Numbered from the stretch's first letter, positions 1-14,280 are shown. The stretch is DNA of 64,000 nucleotides from Microcebus murinus (GCF_040939455.1 NC_134104.1:141024501-141088500), one strand, 5' to 3'. Made by a program: numbers and translations. Notes: generated by a model from the letters alone, not told the origin.

Positions 1-1479
1 GTTAAATGAATAGTATGGGAGAAGAGTATATGGTTTTCCAGTGTTTCTCTTTCACTTCTTTGCCAAGGAAATTAAAAAACTAAAAACAAAACCCTTCTTT
101 TCCAGACCCTACTATCCTTGAGGCTCAACTTCTGGCAAAGGACCCAAGAATAAGAGAAACTAACTCCCATTTCTGAACAGAGCCAACATTTGGTTCTAAA
201 GCACAATAACTAGCATTTATTCCCCCTTTCTTTTTTTCTATCTTTTCTCCTCTCAGACACAATACTTTCACAAGTTAAATTATTTCTGTAAAGGTCTGGA
301 ACAATTACTATTGTTTGGAGGCCAAAAGTAACTATTTATACAACTTTTTATTTTTTCCCAGGTAAGATGTATGTGATGGTCTCCTGATCCAACAACTGTG
401 GGTAGCTGAATTGCCTAGAACACTTGTCAGAAGAACAGATGTGAGCTTCTAAGTAGGGTATTCAATTATGCCCCCTTTTAGTAGGCACAGATTGAATTCC
501 TACCCTTGCTGTCCAAAGCTCAAGAGCATGATTCAAGAAGTAGGGTTACATAGACAATAAAATGACAATTCAGAACATGCATCTCAGCGAGGGTACCACT
601 TTTCAGAGAGTTTGTTCAGAGTCAAATGCCAGAAACACATGGGATAACTGTTGGCATCTGACACTGCTTACATTTAAGGAGAAAAAAAATGGGTCCAGAG
701 CAGTCAAAATAAAAATCCGCCTTGTCTAAAAAATATAAGGAGGAAATACACTGGGGGCTGGAGAAGGTGGTCCTAGCTGAAAAGATATGGGCTGCTGCTT
801 ACAACCTGGTTCTCTAAGTATCTTGATTCAGCTGGGGACAACAGGTAGTTTCAACCATGTTCAGCAAAAGTGACAACTTTCACTTATCAAGGAAGCCAGC
901 TACCATCCAGAAGCTGCTAACTTAGAGACTGAAATGCTGACTCTAACCTAAAAGGATGTGGGAACATCCATTCAACCAATGGTCATGGCATGAAGTGTCT
1001 CCCTTCTAGGAGCAAGGCTTTATGCAATTTCTGCCCAAGAGCTTTCAGGATAGTTAAGGGTTCAGATAAGTGACTACAATTCAGAGTGGAGATCCAATCC
1101 AGGCTTGAGGAAGAAGTGGTATCCAAAGGAGGCCAAAGGATGCTAAGTTGAGGAAGAGAGGGAAGTACCCTTGATAGCATATTTCATGGCTATAAGGAAA
1201 AGTGCATGGCACATTAGGGGAAACATAATTCAGGCTGAGTTGAGAGTGAAGAAGGAATAACAAGCAAATATGATAGGCTTTGTTTGGATATTTTCTTGAG
1301 GGAAATGAGCAATTACTGAAGGATGAGCTAATAGAAAAGATCTGCTGTTTAGAAAGATTAATCAAGGAAGCAGTGTGGAAGAGAATTTAGGGATGGAAGG
1401 TGGAGAGTGGGTACAGCATGCAAAAGACAGTTGTGTCCTGAATTAGCAATGAGAATGGAGAGATATTCAGAAGACTGTA
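1..1479. other. CLASP2 intron, nothing recognised
   Basis: Unique-looking intronic sequence. I looked for the next TOG3 exon here and did not see it. Confidence 0.6.
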
Positions 1480-1632
1480 GGCTAGGCATGGTGGCTCACA
1501 CCTGTAATCCTAGCACTCTGGGAGGCTGAGGCGGGAGGATAGTTTGAGCTCAGGAGTTCGAGACCAGCCTGAGCAAGAGTGAGACCCCATCTCTACTAAA
1601 AAAATAGAAAGAAATTAGCTGGACAACTAAAA

Positions 1633-1691
<59 letters not shown>

Positions 1692-1853
1692 CTGGGCATG
1701 GTGGTGCATGACTATAGTTCTAGCTACTTGGGAGGCTGAGGCAGGAGGATTGCTTGAGCCTAGGAGTTTGAGGTTGCTGTGAGCTAGGCTAACACCACAG
1801 CACTTTAGCCTGGGCAAGAGAGTGAGACTCTGTCTCAAAAAAATAAATAAAAA
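1480..1853 (+). mobile_element. Alu SINE with (AT)n expansion
   Basis: This is a dimeric Alu starting ggctaggcatggtggctcac and ending in an A-rich tail with aataaataaa. The phrases gagcaagagtgagacccc and 'attagctgg' are of the strepsirrhine type. The middle A-rich linker has expanded into about 24 AT units (1641-1688). Confidence 0.93.
1641..1688. repeat. (AT)n microsatellite inside Alu
   Basis: About 48 bp of uninterrupted AT dinucleotides follow a run of A between the two Alu arms. Confidence 0.97.
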
Positions 1854-1889
1854 TATTCAGAACGTTGAATCAACAGAATTGAGTGTAGT

Positions 1890-2230
1890 TTCTAGAATAA
1901 TGCCAAAATTCGCAACCAAGGGATGGTGGTATCATCTAACAAGATATGCAATGCAGGAGGAAGTGTAGTTTTAAAGCTGACAATAACCAATAGGCATGTG
2001 ATCATTTAATTTAAGTGGAGGAGAAAAATATAGGCTAGAAATACACATTTGGGAGCCTTTAGGATAAAGTGGGTAACTGAAGGTCCAAGATAAGGTACAG
2101 AGTAAAAGAAGAGGGCCTAGGGCAAGACTCTATACAGCATCAACATTAGGAAAATAAGCAAAGAGACAGGTGTCTGAAGAGTGAAATAAATGGTATAAGG
2201 AAGACTGGATTAGGCACCTCAGAAGACAAA
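1890..2230 (+). repeat. Possible ancient interspersed repeat
   Basis: Phrases such as 'gaagagggcctagggcaagactc' spacing and 'atacacatttgggagcc' resemble a widespread old mammalian repeat also seen around 61100-61640. The family cannot be fixed by eye. Confidence 0.3.
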
Positions 2231-2907
2231 ACACACCTTTCCTCCTCTCCCATACTACATTCCTTAAAATGACTTAAAAGGCACAATGAATAAACTCACT
2301 ATAAAACTGAAAAATAAAATAAGGAAATCAGTCAGTAAATTGGAATGTATGAGAAATTCCTGGACAACCAAGCAGATGAGACTATATTAGCAGGAGATAA
2401 AATACATATTTATGTATCTAACAACACAGCCACAAGATGAGACCTCCTTCTAACTCAAAAGAAGGGCAGGTAGAAAGAATGAATGAGTTTATGTGCAGTT
2501 AGGTTTGCTGGCTAGAGGCAAGAAATGGAGCTCCTGCTTGACAGCTTCTATATTCTTGGTAAACTAAGAGGCTAGGACATATGCTGGGCATGAGATAGGT
2601 GGGGAGGTAAACAGGGCCAGAGTTTTGAGGAGAGAAAATATCTGATAAAGTCTCCATGGAGGACAGAACAGAAAACTGAGAAGAGGAGGATTACTAGGCA
2701 GCACTGAGCACTTAGACAAAAACCACAAATCAGATACACAGACTGGCAGGAAAAGGTAGAGCTGTGTGATTTCACCCAGCAGGGACCAATACATTGTTTC
2801 TCTTCAATAGTCCTAATCTTCAACCAGTGGCATGAGCTATAAGAATACAGGTTCCTGAACATAAATTTCTATTATAGTGTCAATGACAAAGTGTTGATCA
2901 AATAAAA

Positions 2908-3250
2908 CAGGCATCAGCAAACTATAGCCTGTAAGCTAAGACAAGTTTTTATAATTTTAAATGGTTTTAAAAACAATCAAAAGACTATTTAGTGGCACAT
3001 AAAAATTATATGAACATTCACATGTACCATACTGGATTTAAATCTTCAGCTGGATTTTAGTTTATGTACAAAGTGGGATTTTAACATAGTTAAGTAGTGT
3101 CATAAATAATGTTCATAAATAAAGTTTTATTGCAACCCAGCCACACTCATTTGTTTATATGTTGTCTGTTATGGATACCTTTATGCTGTAAGAACAGAAC
3201 TGAGTAGCTGGGACAGAGACCATTATGGCCTGCAAAGCCACATTATTCAC
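2908..3250 (-). mobile_element. hAT-type DNA transposon fragment, diverged
   Basis: The segment opens caggcatcagcaaactatagcc and holds 'aataaagttttattgcaacccagccac', typical of a common nonautonomous hAT-Charlie family. The middle is replaced by unrelated AT-rich sequence that recurs in part at 4318-4361. Confidence 0.6.
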
Positions 3251-5289
3251 AGAAAAAAATGGGTAACTGCTAATATAGAACAAAATTGCACTTGGAAAGA
3301 AAAAATCAGAAGAAATTACTTGATCATGAAGATGGAATTATTGGTATTTTATAAAAATACCCTAAAAAGTAAGGGTCATATCTACTATTTTAATAATATC
3401 AGAATACAAAGCAAAACCTCCAACACATTTTAACTCAGCATAGCGTGGCAACATGTCCAGTTTATTCTTAATGAATTAATTATTGGCAGAACCTCTGATG
3501 AACAATCACCAAACAAAAGCCAAACAAAACCAAAATTTTCCCATTACATTATCTTCATTGAACTTACTAAAAAACCAAACACCAAAGCAACCAAACAAAA
3601 CCAGATAAGTCAGTAAGAAGTTATGTTGTTATAAGGCCCTAAGAAGAAAAATCAAAAAGTCATTTTTCTGATTCAACTTTAGGGAGAATTGTAACTGGCT
3701 GTCCACATCAGAGGAAGATCAGATATTTGTGCTCAGTTAAGTTCCTTTATCAATGTCAAACTTGGCTTTTCTATTGGATCTTTTAAAAAATGTTTTTCTT
3801 TATTACTGCATAGATCTGGCATCCAATCAAACTGCATTATTGCCCTAACAAAAAGTCAAAAACTGTGGTCTTGTATCTTCCAGTAGTGAAGAGTTATTGA
3901 AGATGCTTAATAACTATATTTTTCAAAGTTGAATAGACTACTAATTAAAATGTCATTCAATAAAGTAAGCTCACCTAAATAACTGTCTTGTCTTTTGGCT
4001 TATATTGCTAACTAAAAATATCAAAAGTTAATTTGTTCAGAATTTATAGAAATTTTGCATTAAAGCAAGACCTCTGAGTGTAATCAGTGGTAGCAATATC
4101 AATATAAAATGGTACGGTTATCTACACATTCAATTTAAAAGTTACAAACTTAAAAAAATTTTAGTAAACAAACTGCTTACCAAATATATTTTCATCTTTG
4201 TCTTTCAAAAGGATCTTTCATCCTCAGATAAAATAAAGACACTTTCTGACAAAGAATAATCTTTGTAAAATATCATTTTAAAGTATGAGCAATTTATTTA
4301 AATTATGTATATATCCCACTGGATTTAAATCTTTAGCTGGATTTATGTACAAAGTGGAATTGTATTATTTTTAAATAGAGTTGTAAGTAATGAAAATACC
4401 AAAAATAGAAAAAAAGGAGAAGGAAATGATGTGTGACAATAAAGTGAAGACAATAAAACAAACAAAAAAAAAAGTAAAGTGAAGTTCATTGGTATTTTTC
4501 TCATAATTTCTTTGCCACATCTCCCTCTCACTTAGGTTAGAAAGTCTCCTGTACACACTTGGTGTCCTAAAGGAAGATATTTAAGGTTTCATCATTATTA
4601 AACACATTGCTGGAAACAGAATAAATGACCACATTTTTATACAAGTAGTATGCATCAAGGTAAACCAAAATTTCACAGTAAACATGCAGATTATGCATAA
4701 GTACTTAATTAAATACATTTTAGTTAACATTAGAAATTGAACAAAGTGCTTAAAATTTTTATGAACTATTTCAATGTATGAATGTTTCTTTTTTTACATT
4801 ACTGCCAAATTATGGCTAAAGCCATATTTTGTGCTTTTGTGTTATTTAACAATAATTCTTTTCAACGAAATTCTTTCAAAATAGAAATAAATTTACATTA
4901 ATGTTGTAATTCATTACAGAAGAAAACAAATGTTAGAAACCTTTTCAACTTACCCAAATTACATCTTTTACAAATAGTAAAATATTCTTAGTACAAAATA
5001 CACCACTTTGATTAAATTATAATTTAGTTGTGCTTATAACTATACCCCTTTCAGTTTTCAGTCTCAGATAATCTCTCATTGAAGAAGCTCAAATGGTTAC
5101 CAGAGAGTAATTTCTAAATTATATATGATATTGAATACTTAATTTTAATTATGTTTGAAAATATTACTATAATTTTGGGACAATAAAACAAAAATGGCTT
5201 ATAGCTTTCTGCTATTATTTTACTTCTTTTATGGGTAAGATACAAATGATACCCCATAGGAGTAAATAATCTTAAATGCTAAAACGTAC

Positions 5290-5353
5290 CTTGCCATGAG
5301 GATCAGCAAACATTCTTGTGAAAATTTCACATAATCTTTTCAGTTCAACTCGG
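5290..5353 (-). CDS. CLASP2: CLASP2 exon: TOG3 domain
   Basis: This 64-nt exon completes serine and encodes RVELKRLCEIFTRMFADPHG and a final K, ending at a codon boundary. It is the second TOG3 exon. The acceptor is ttttggcag and the donor gtacgt. It is the most 3' exon in the window. I searched positions 1-5289 for the next exon (expected VFSMFLETLVDF) and did not find it, so the following intron exceeds 5.2 kb. Confidence 0.95.
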
Positions 5354-6587
5354 CTGCCAAAATAATAAAATGGCTAATTAATATCTTGCTGTAGGAAGAA
5401 AACATATAAAAGTCACCTTACATTTCATTAAGTTTCTTAACAACAATAACAAAAGGTTAAAAAAATCAGCCCTCAAAATTGAGAAATATGTGGGATTTAC
5501 TAATTAGGGATAAATATAAAATTATCAATGCAACAACAATTATTTTTTAACCTACACTATCTTAAAGGTTAATATTTGTGAAAAGAAATACAATTATATT
5601 TCATTAATATAGTATGACAGGTGGAATTTTACATGTGGCATTCCCAACACATAATCTTATCCTTTTAATTGCTAAGATGGTTTCTTAAATTTTGCCACTT
5701 AGGGGCTAAAATCTTTCTAAACTATGCCTACTCCCTTGCCTTTTAAAATGATATAATGAATCTAATCTTGATGGGCTGGCAACAATATTATGATGATTTA
5801 TTACAGTGATTCATAAAGTATGTGATATCCACACATGAAGATACATTAGGTAGCACATAATAAATATTCATTTTAAATTTTATAGTCCTAATACTTCCTA
5901 AAATAAATACACAGCAAGTATATCAAACCCTGATTTTACAGGTATCAAGTCAAGAAGTAACCCTCTACATTCTATCACATTCAAATCTATGAACTATCTT
6001 AAGCTAGATTCTTAAAGGGGTTGACTATAAAGGTTTAAAATATTACACAGACAAGGACAATGTAGAATTTAAGGGGAAAAAAAGCAAGCTAAAGCCATTA
6101 GAAAACAAAATCCCAAATCAACTTCTGTCCTTAGAGAAATTCAGTCCAATTTGCCTTCATATGATACTAAGATTCACATATTACATGCATATTAAGAATA
6201 TACTTTCATTTCCAAATAAGCATAAACATTCTTTCCTCTTGCGGAAAAATTTAGCACAAATGAATTTTCATAAACCAATTAGTGTTATTGTTATGCTTTT
6301 TATTATTTATTTTAATATTAAAATCAATAACGTTTTTATTAACTTCTATTTATGAATAAAAAGTTTCCTTTTAAAATGTTTTGTTAAATAGAGCAAGTTA
6401 ATTAAAACATTTTTAGTAAACTCTAATACAGATGGTCCTAAAGGACTGAGGCTTGGGAAAAACACTTTGATGCAATCTTGTGAATTTCGGACAAGTCTTT
6501 TCTGTATTTCTAAAGCATTATGGGAACAAAGTCAAGTCAAAAAGTGCTAACCTAATAGTAAAATTATTTTAAGATAATGCATCTCAC

Positions 6588-6832
6588 CTTAGTGTTCTTT
6601 GATTTTTTAGTAAGTTCTGCAGACCTAGGAGGCCTTCCTTCCTTTCTGACCAATTGGAACTAGCACATCTATTGAGGACTTCTGCCACATCTTCTGTTTG
6701 CCTCATATATGTAGGAATACTACCATTTCGAGAACTATAGGAGCGTTCTGAACAAGCACTAGATGCGTCACTGTTAGCATCATCATCTGAATGCATTCCA
6801 TATGATTCATATCTTCTTCGAGCAGGTTTTTT
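6588..6832 (-). CDS. CLASP2: CLASP2 exon: start of TOG3 domain
   Basis: This 245-nt exon starts in phase 0 with KKPARRRYESYGMHSDDDAN, then SDASSACSERSYSSRNGSIP and TYMRQTEDVAEVLNRCASSN, and ends LLGLQNLLKNQRTL plus two bases of a serine codon. A basic patch and an acidic/serine segment precede the first helix of TOG3, which begins near QTEDVAEVLN. The acceptor is tatgacag and the donor gtgaga. SSRNGSIPTYM distinguishes CLASP2 from CLASP1, which as I recall has GSRNGGIPHYL. Confidence 0.96.
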
Positions 6833-8079
6833 CTGTCATACATAAAAAATCTCATTAGCAGTAGTCAAATGAATATATTGGTATTTTGTAATTTCTACTG
6901 ACCACAAAAGGATTGATCACTGCTTTAAAATCAGCGCAAAGCATGCTAATCATTATAACAAAAAGCCAATATTTAGTTTTTCTTCAAAAAACATGTTTTA
7001 GAAGTTAGTTAGTAGAAGGTAAAATATTCTTTAACCAGGGAAGTGGTAGGAACAGAATAAGACTATATGGAAGTTCAGATACATGAGGTGGAAAGTGATC
7101 AAAAATGTGGATATTTTTCTTTCCCCTTTTCATGGAAAACCAAGAACTACTAGAATGTAAATGAACAGAAACTACTAGAAAACTCAGTTGGTAAGAAGAG
7201 AATACTACCTTTTTAAAGGAAGGTACAATGGATCAGATAAATGCATGTAAAGTTCTATTTCTTTTGTTTGTTTCTCTACCTTCTCTTTCCTCTATTCCCC
7301 TTTTACCTCTACTATCACTTCTCTTGCCACTCTTCCTTCTCTTTTTCCCAACCCTCATGTCTCCTAGAGAGGTAAAATACAAAGAATGAAAAACTATTTT
7401 GCTTACTATGCTTTTCTCAATGTGTCTATATTGTCTATTTCAATAAATATAACAAAGCATATTCACATTCCTTTGATTTTTTTATATAAAAGCCTTATCT
7501 AAAGCTTACATTAATATATGTAACTGCCAATTATACCTTGCATATTAAAAGTGAAATGAGAGAGAATAAACGGTTTATCTGAGATTTCCTTGGGAGAGTT
7601 GGAAACAAATATTTATGTAATCTGATATCTGAACTTTGGCTGGTGAGTGGTGAATATATTTCTACGAAAGAGATTAAATACAACAAATTCAAATAGTTTC
7701 AGGTGGAAATAAGTTTTCTCTAAAATCTAAAAGAAATATGAGTTGAACTTAAAATAGTTTTATAATGATGTTTCCATCATTAAATGCCTTATATTGATTT
7801 AGAGACACCAACTTAATTTAGAATGGTAATACTGTGATGTTTCCCATGTTGGTTCCAGAATCAGTATTGTTATAGATGTCAGTATGAATCACTTCACCTG
7901 ATTTGTATGATGTAGCCAGGACTAGAAGACACTATTCAAGCAGTACCTCCCTCTTGATAATATTTACAGATAAACAGATGCATGTCTAAGAATTTTAAGA
8001 CTGTCATTTGTTAAACTGATGAAGCAAAGAAAAAAACGTTATAGTATCATAAGATGTCAGAAAATAGCAATATCTATAC

Positions 8080-8103
8080 CTTAGTCCGTATGTCTCCTAA
8101 GAG
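8080..8103 (-). CDS. CLASP2: CLASP2 24-nt microexon LLGDIRTK
   Basis: This 24-nt exon, phase 0 at both ends, encodes exactly LLGDIRTK, which I recall as an optional octapeptide in CLASP2 isoforms. The acceptor is ctgctctcag with a good pyrimidine tract, and the donor is gtatag. Inclusion gives VADALLLGDIRTKKKPARRR and skipping gives VADALKKPARRR. Confidence 0.9.
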
Positions 8104-8922
8104 CTGAGAGCAGTAAATTTTTAAAGAGAAAAGTTGAAAAAAATGAAGTACATTTTGCTAAACAGCACAAGGAAGTAGGAATTAACAATGCCCATGATAA
8201 GAAACATTACGTTTTTTAACATATAGATACAAAACAACTGTTTATTTGCAGGCTATATCTTTAATCTTGTCAATATCCTTTAGTTCAAAGAGAAATATAA
8301 GCTAATACAAAAATATTCTCATAAACCAGTTTTCCCAAAGAAACTCAAATGTTCTTCTTATTTGGATTCTTTGCCATTTCCAAAGTTAAATTTATTTCTA
8401 TGATTCTCTCCAGGTACCAATTATGCTTAATAATTGGAAAGGTTTTTCCTAAAAATTGATAGTTGTGACTGGAATATCAGGTACTATGCAAATAATAGAA
8501 GTAGATCAAATCAGTTATTGGGATTCCGATTTTAGCCTTGGTGGTTAAATACTTCTCATATAATTCAAACTCATCATTTTAGGATTATAAGTAATAGTTT
8601 AAGAATAACCCACTCAATTCATAATACTTATGTAAGCAGAATTTAACTGGTAAATCATTTGATTAAAAAAATCCCAAAAACATTTGAGAAACACAGTGAT
8701 GACGAATATTATATTTAAAACATCTGATTCATTTAATATCATCAGAATAAGAGGTGATCAATACATTCCATGTCCAAGAAAACAAAGTCCTTGCTCAGTT
8801 ATATTAATTTATAAACAATAAGCAAATGGGTGAGATAAAGGGACAAAATCAAAACATATAGACTATTAGAGCAGAACTATACATGTAATGATATTCAATA
8901 AATTATACCTATTAACAATGAA

Positions 8923-9204
<282 letters not shown>

Positions 9205-9755
9205 AGAATATGTTTTTAAACCTCACTGTTAATGTGTCAGGCATAAATAAGCAGGAATTATATCTAATTATAAGATACCATTATATCTTCATTATAATTT
9301 GCTTTGAGGCTGTACTTTCAGCTTAGAAAATAAAAATTTTGTAAAAATACAAAAGACTAAACAAAATCCCACCTCAACTAAGACAATCCCTAAATACTCA
9401 AGGTTAGGCTAGCCTTGAAATTATTATACATGCTTGTAAGTGTACATATTTATATACTAATCAATCTGCACTTACCTGTGTATACTACAGTATATAAAAC
9501 AAATTATTAAAGACATCAATATTTATATTCCTGACATCCCATCAGTATTATTGCTCCTGGCTTAAAATTCTGAGTAATTAATAAAGATCAAGGATTAATT
9601 ACATTGCTCTGTTTTTTACATTGTCCATATTTCATCTTCCTAGATTTAATTAAAAAAAATTTCCCATCCCCTTTTCCTCATGGGTGAACTGGATTACTCA
9701 TACATTAGTTTCATAATTAGAACATTTATAATGATAAGGAAATGGAGAAGAGTAC

Positions 9756-9862
9756 CAAGGCATCTGCTACTGCTTCCTCCACGTCAGAACCTGTGTTCAG
9801 GACTCGCATGGCACTGACAGAAGATGATAGTCGGCTTGATTGGCTAATTCCATACCCTGGAC
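9756..9862 (-). CDS. CLASP2: CLASP2 exon: linker before TOG3
   Basis: This 107-nt exon completes glycine and encodes PGYGISQSSRLSSSVSAMRV, then LNTGSDVEEAVADAL, ending at a codon boundary. The acceptor is attgaattag. The donor gtactc is weak, matching consensus at few positions after GT. It joins in phase 0 either to the 24-nt exon at 8080 or directly to the exon at 6588. Confidence 0.94.
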
Positions 9863-10802
9863 CTAATTCAATAAAAAAAGGAAAATAGCTTTGAAGGAGT
9901 CATAAATGTAAGAGTGTTAGGCTGGGAAACTTTAAGACTTTTAAGAGGGGGAAAAAAAAACCAATGGGGCAAAGCATTTTAAAAGCAATATTGTATTTTC
10001 TGGGCACATTTAGTTTTTGGTAAAATAAAAGGGTACAGACAATTAAAATTATTGACAATGTATGGGAAATAAATTTTAAAAATAGTAGCTATTTATTAAT
10101 GACCACAAGGTAGAAGAAAGCATGGCTGGTTGACTAAGGGCTTGCAAGTCTATAGCCCTATAATTAATCCAGCTCTATCAATTCAGGCAAATCTCATCCA
10201 TACAGCTGAACCACAGGGTAACCCAGAACAAAGATCAGTCCTCAACCAATAAGGAGAGGGAGATCAATGAAGCCACACTGGGAATTTACAAGGAAAAAAA
10301 GCTTTAATTATTATCTCCTCTTCTTCAAGATAGGTTGGTTTCATTCTATAACTAAGACAGATCATTTGACATCTGTTAAGTGTCTACTATGTGCCCAATG
10401 TTATGAGATATGGAAAGACAAACCAGAGATGAATTCTCCCACTCAACTGCTTTCTATACCATCATTTACAATTAAAACACTTCATCCACCATTTTGGTTT
10501 TTTTTTTTAAACATATATACAAAGATGAGGTACATAACTGAAAACATAAAACAATTCTATATTTAAAAATGACATAACAGGTTATACAAAAGAAAAATGT
10601 CCATCTGCCAGTGAGAAAAATGCTCAGTAAGGTTGCTGAAACGGGGAAAAGTTATTTGGTGGAAAAGGAAAAAAAATACAAGTATTTATTCTCCAACAAA
10701 TTAAATGTAAATAACAAAACATGAATATTATTCAATGGAAACTGAAAAGGACAAAATCTGAGATGAATGCCAGATGAAAGTGAAAATGTACTCATCCTTC
10801 AC

Positions 10803-10865
10803 CTGAGGCCCCATACACATCGGGGGCGTAGAGGGCACCAGTTGATCTGGAATGGTGTCTGGAGG
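10803..10865 (-). CDS. CLASP2: CLASP2 63-nt alternative exon
   Basis: This 63-nt exon has acceptor ttattccag and donor gtgaag. In frame it encodes ASRHHSRSTGALYAPDVYGAS, so the join reads SFQPLASRHHSRS. I recall APEV at this site in human, against APDV here. Both ends are phase 1, so the exon can be skipped, giving SFQPLGPGYG. The weaker donor (gtgaag) fits a regulated exon. Confidence 0.88.
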
Positions 10866-11263
10866 CTGGAATAACAGGACCATACAAACCTCATCTATTA
10901 CCACAGAAACAAGGAATAGTGGCAGCACTACTGTCAGGCAAGGAGAGTTAGTTAACACTGGTGTTACTCTTAATAGTTAATGATCAGAATACTGCCAAGT
11001 AGGGCAACTGAACATTAGTATTCCAACATCATCCCTGACATACAAACACATCTTACACCTAAGTGGACAGACAGAGGTCTACAGGAGACAAAAAAGCAAG
11101 TATTCAAATGGAAGGAAATGTCAAAAGTACAAGCATGAAACAAACAAACAAAAAAACCAAACATATCATAGTTAAAAAAAAAACCACTATGGTAACTCAT
11201 AAAAATCTTATATCCATTAATCTTGACACCCAATGAGGCAGTTATTAATATTCCAGATTATAG

Positions 11264-11636
11264 ATGGTACTATAATTTAAATGTTTGCCCACCCGCTACC
11301 CCCAATTTATATGCTGAAATTCTAATCCTCAAGGTGATGGTATTAGGTGAGGCCTTTGGGAGGCAATTAGGTCATGAAGGAAAAGCTCTCATGACTCAGA
11401 TCAGTGCCTTTATTAAAGTGACCCCAGAGAGCTAGCTAGCTTCTTCCAACATGTGAGGGCACAGCCAGAAGACATCATCTATGAACCAGAGAATGGGCCC
11501 TCACCAGGCACCAGATCTGCTGGCACCTTGATCCAGGACTTCCTAGCCTCTAGAACTCTGAGAAATAAATTTCTGTCATTTATAAGTATTCAACTATGGA
11601 ATTTTGTTACAACAGCCAAATGAACTAAGACAGATG
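11264..11636 (+). mobile_element. Solo MaLR LTR (MST/MLT1-like)
   Basis: The segment contains the MaLR landmarks in order: 'ggtgaggcctttgggaggca', 'aggtcatgaagg', 'catgtgagggcacagcc', 'gggccctcaccaggcacca', 'gacttcctagcctctagaac', 'gagaaataaatttctgt' and 'aactaagaca'. There is no internal region, so it is a solo LTR. Confidence 0.85.
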
Positions 11637-12959
11637 CGGAAGCTAAAGCACAGAAGGAGGTAATTTGGTCAAAGCCATACTACTCATAATTGCTACTCCT
11701 CAGTATCTATATCTTTTCAAGGCCTCTGCTCTTAAATAATACATGTACCACATTCGAATTGTTCAAAAGATAATATACATCTTTTGTGTTAACATAACAT
11801 TTTCCATAATGGTTTACAGAATATAAATTCTGTGTTCAAGAGTAGATTATTTAAATGTCAAAGCACATTTAAATGCCAAGAAATTTAATAATTTAACCAA
11901 AGAACCTAGAAATTTGTGATATGGTTCCTATATATTGCTCTAAAATCTAAATTAGCATATTTTCCATTTTAGATCTTAAAAATCCTAGTTTTCATAAAAC
12001 TAAGTCAATCTTTCTCTTATATAAATAAATATACAGGAAAATACATTTTAATATTTAGTAAAATATATTACTTTTATTTTAAAAGTAATTCATCCTCAGA
12101 TATTAATTAGAGCAGTCAAAATATTTTTATTACGAGAGCCACTCTTTCCTTCATTACAGGACAGCCATAATAAACAGGAAAATTATAAAAAATATTGAGA
12201 GAAAGAAGGATTAAATAAAGAGAATGTTGCACAAAATGTTTAATCATTCCTAAAAGGTGACTGGTATCATTAGTAAAATACAGTAATACATAATTTTATT
12301 TTATGGAACAGAAATAATTTCTAAAATGGTGAGAAAGAGTTGAGCAAATGTGGAAATGCCTAGTAGATGAAAATTTTTGAAAACCTTTATAGAATCAATA
12401 GTTATCTGTGACCAAAGATAACAGGTAAGAGTTGTGTTTGTAATAAACTAAGCTGTTTAAAAAAATCTTAGTTCTAGAAATAAATGGAAACTAAGGGCAC
12501 AAGTTCCAGAGAAGTTCAGCTTTGCTCAGCTCTGATTTATTGCTGATGCTTTAGGGCCCTCACTAAATTAATTTTAAATTATTATAAAGCATGCACTTGT
12601 GATACATGTGAATGCATAACAAGCTAGGGGATTCATCTGCTGAATGGCAATTTTTTTTTCCTTTTTTATTATTTTTAATATATATTATAAAAAAAATTTT
12701 TTTTTTCAGCTGCCACAGTATTTCTTTTAAACCACAATGAATGGCAATATTTAAAGTCAGAGGTGACAAAGGGATTCCACCAAATGAACAAATTTTGGTT
12801 TCTTCTTCATATGTTTTCTAGTCATTCTGTGATGTTGGCATTATATAAATACAGGTGTCATACCATTAAAAAATCTGAGGTCCTTGCCACTAACATATAA
12901 TGAAACTGTTTCTAGGGTAAGTGATTAGAGCTTCAGGGGGAAGAGGTGGAGTAGAAGTG

Positions 12960-13180
12960 GCAGCAGCAGTGGTAATGATGATGACCACAATGACATAAGT
13001 GAGCGTTCATGTGGGCCAAGCACTGCCCTAAGTTTTTCATGTTATTTCTCATTTAAGAGTCTTCAGAACAATCCTAAGAAGTACATACTATTATTATCCT
13101 TGTTTTACAGATGAGAAAACCTGGGTATAGAAAGATTAGAGCTAGGTAGGAACCCAGGTCATCTGACCCTAGAACACATG
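12960..13180 (+). mobile_element. MIR SINE
   Basis: Landmarks are gggccaagcactgccctaag, tattattatccttgttttac and agatgagaaaac, followed by 'aacccaggtc'. These are typical of an ancient MIR. Confidence 0.8.
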
Positions 13181-14280
13181 TTTTTAAGCCACCACATATC
13201 CATTCCACTTTCTCAACTCAAAGTGGTATGCTTATTTTAAACAGGTGTAGGATCTGTATTGCATTTATTTAAACATACATGCATGAAGATGTGCCATATA
13301 TGTGTGTGCGCATATGCACATACATTCTATAGACTAACTCTATTGTATATGAATTAAAAATATCTCTGGTAAAAGTACCTGCCATACACAGCCTTAGTGA
13401 TACAGAATAGTTCTTTTTATCCTGGCACCTTCCCACAGGGGGAAGGGAAAGAAAGAAACTTTGGCACCTGGGGCTGGAACACAAACAAGGGATGAGGATA
13501 TTCTTCTATTAATATGTCCCTAGTTCATTGGAGTTTTCTAGTTCAGTACAGGACAGCCTAGTGATATATTTGAACCAAATGGCCCAGAGAATCAAAAATT
13601 AATCACTAGATATTCTATACAAGTGTATCTATCTGAGGAAATAAGAATTCTAGTAAACAACAAATAGAACTATGTTCTATTCCAAAGTCTGAAGAGCAAA
13701 TTTCTAAGTATTACAGTAAATTTCCATGGTGTCAAAGAATATGAAATGGCTATAGGTTTGTACATACAAAGTGCTAGTTAAAATGCTGAAGGATCATGCA
13801 GAAATTCTAAAGATTCTCAGTGTAAAAAATTATGCCCCTCCAGTTATCCAAAAATAATTAATATTTTAAAAAGCATTTAATATTTTTATAATTGAGGTTA
13901 AATATAGTATTATAATCAAGGTTACAATACAATCTCTTTATAGCAGGGACATGACATGAGCTAATATGTGGGAAATAACTGTTAAATCATAAAATACTAT
14001 AAAAAGTTATTCCCTCCCATTGATAACAAGGAGTTCATATAATATTTTGTGGTACTCTTTCTAGCAACTTAAATTAAATGACCTAAGTTGAAATGTCAAT
14101 ATTTTTGTTGAAAAGGACAAAAGTATTTTACCAAATTAAATTGATCATATTTCACTTGAGAGTAAATATTTAAATGTTATCTTTAAATTTTGTTGATTTA
14201 CTTATTAAGAAAAATCTTGAATTCAATATTCTGAAGTTTAAATCTGTGTGACACTTACTTGACTATGAAGGAAATTTTTT

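Larger units (their letters stand above)
3251..8079. other. CLASP2 introns around the two TOG3 exons, no repeats recognised
   Basis: Apart from the exons at 5290-5353 and 6588-6832, this is AT-rich intron. The only thing noted is a 45-nt segment at 4318-4361 resembling 3030-3081. Confidence 0.6.
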
